Shown: one piece after another, positions 5,520 through 6,311 of the stretch
Position numbering within the stretch: position 1 is the first letter of the stretch
How the letters are laid out: each line of letters begins with the position of its first letter
Assembly (NCBI GenBank): GCA_002702965.1
Contig: PADE01000080.1
Span: forward strand, 24,719 to 31,029
DNA length: 6,311 nt
Source of the DNA: Planctomycetaceae bacterium
Lineage (GTDB): Bacteria; Planctomycetota; Planctomycetia; Pirellulales; Pirellulaceae
Direction of reading: 5' to 3'
Program-made: the position numbers and the translations under genes
The notes under the pieces: model-generated
Told to the model about the DNA's origin: nothing
Databases searched by the model: none
The model's input: the letters and a program-made list of their open reading frames with translations, nothing else

Positions 5520-6311
5520 CTAGGATGGGGGGCCTGTCGTTGCCAGGTTGGCGTCGGTGCTGACATTGCAGCGGGGCCGGCTGCGACTAAATTCTATCAG
5601 TTTCTGTGGTTTGATTTCTACGCCGTAGAGGTTGAGTTGTCGGAGGTTCCGCAAAGTCCGCAAATGATGCAGAGCTTGCTCGGTAATCGCCGTTCTATTC
5701 AGGTTCAGATCGACGAGCCGTTCGAGTTGTCGGAGTGGGGCCAGGTGACGGTCTTGAATCGAAGTAAATGCCAGATCCAGTGTGAGCAAGCGAGACAGCG
5801 ATTGCAGATAGACGAGTCCCGGGCCATCGATTTTGCAGCTTGCCAGATAGAGCGTATCGAGTCGGTGTAAACCGCGCAAATGCCGTAAACCCTTGTCGGT
5901 GATCTGCGTATGTCGAAGATCTAGAAACACGAGCTTGCGCAGATTGGCGAGCTGCGCAAGGCCCTCGTCGTCAATTTGGGCACGAAAAAGATCGAGACCC
6001 TGCAGATGCCGGAGGTCTGAAAGTAGCTTGACTTCACGTGGCGAAACGGGCCGATAAATCAATGACACGAAGGTCGCATTGGCGACAAAGTCAATCCCGA
6101 ACTTTCGCTGCACGAATCCGACGAAGGGCCAATCGGGTGGGTCACTGTACTCGATTCTGGCCCCCACTTTCCTGAGTGCGGCAACGGCCCTCTTTTGCTC
6201 ATGAGCTCGATTTGCGTACTCGACCAGAACTGCCATCAGGGCACCGACGAAGGCCGTAAGCAACAACAACCCACGGAGTGTAAAACGCGCCCGGGCAAGT
6301 CGACGCTTCTG
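5520..6311 (-). CDS. Membrane-anchored leucine-rich-repeat protein (partial, 5' end outside window)
   Basis: The frame is open from the stop codon to the window edge, giving 263 visible residues. A TTG codon at 6269-6267 could be taken as the start, but it lies inside a hydrophobic anchor. The upstream residues (QKRRLARARFTLRG) supply the positive charges that usually precede this anchor in planctomycete proteins, so the true start is probably a little beyond 6311. Numbering from that TTG, the membrane segment is about 1-17. A charged linker (18-85) contains AVAALRKVGARIEY, resembling the segment that follows the anchor in related proteins. Six 24-residue repeats fill 86-229, with the pattern LxxLxxLxLxxxxIxDxxL, and RPRCNV follows as a cap. 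The repeats most resemble the LRR type with 'T-x-I-T-D-x-G-L', which is abundant in planctomycetes. With basic residues inside, the repeats should face outside the cytoplasm and probably bind protein. The partner is unknown. A 227-bp gap separates it from the next gene, so it is probably a separate transcription unit. Confidence 0.88.
   Translation of the reverse strand, partial: QKRRLARARFTLRGLLLLTAFVGALMAVLVEYANRAHEQKRAVAALRKVGARIEYSDPPDWPFVGFVQRKFGIDFVANATFVSLIYRPVSPREVKLLSDLRHLQGLDLFRAQIDDEGLAQLANLRKLVFLDLRHTQITDKGLRHLRGLHRLDTLYLASCKIDGPGLVYLQSLSRLLTLDLAFTSIQDRHLAPLRQLERLVDLNLNRTAITEQALHHLRTLRNLRQLNLYGVEIKPQKLIEFSRSRPRCNVSTDANLATTGPPS

Noticed and set aside
1..6311. Search for a defence system, CRISPR array, transposase, tRNA or riboswitch.
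   Set aside because: No repeat-spacer pattern, transposase motif, tRNA-like fold or riboswitch-like leader was recognised. The window is explained by three ordinary genes and one intergenic gap.

Overview
The window looks like a piece of planctomycete chromosome, probably from a Pirellulaceae relative. Three things suggest this. First, there is a very large membrane-anchored protein of the DUF4175-like type that is common in that phylum. Second, there is a leucine-rich-repeat protein whose N-terminus has the basic, then FTLR, then poly-Leu anchor layout typical of planctomycete surface proteins. Third, the DNA is moderately GC-rich, with GC-ending codons and weak or absent Shine-Dalgarno signals. 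The assignment is inference; no marker gene is present.

All three substantial genes lie on the minus strand. Read in the direction of transcription, from high to low coordinates, the first is a leucine-rich-repeat protein (6311-5520). Its start is beyond the window. A 227-bp gap (5519-5293) follows and holds candidate promoter and operator elements. Next is a 1178-residue membrane protein (5292-1756): three N-terminal membrane segments, an extracytoplasmic beta-rich region, a roughly 500-residue disordered linker without aromatic residues, and a small basic C-terminal domain. Last comes a complete L-aspartate oxidase gene, nadB (1759-110), which overlaps the membrane-protein gene by 4 bp. At the far left, 2-25 on the plus strand could be the last codons of a convergent gene.

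NadB makes iminoaspartate, the first step of de novo NAD synthesis, in the cytoplasm. The large protein and the LRR protein are predicted to face the space outside the cytoplasmic membrane. The 4-bp overlap suggests that nadB is co-transcribed and translationally coupled with the large protein, but no functional connection is visible. NadA and NadC are not in the window.

I see no RNA gene, mobile element, CRISPR array or defence system. The least explained content is the large protein, including a short helix-like island in its disordered linker that resembles the start of its C-terminal domain, and the repeat-rich leader in front of it.
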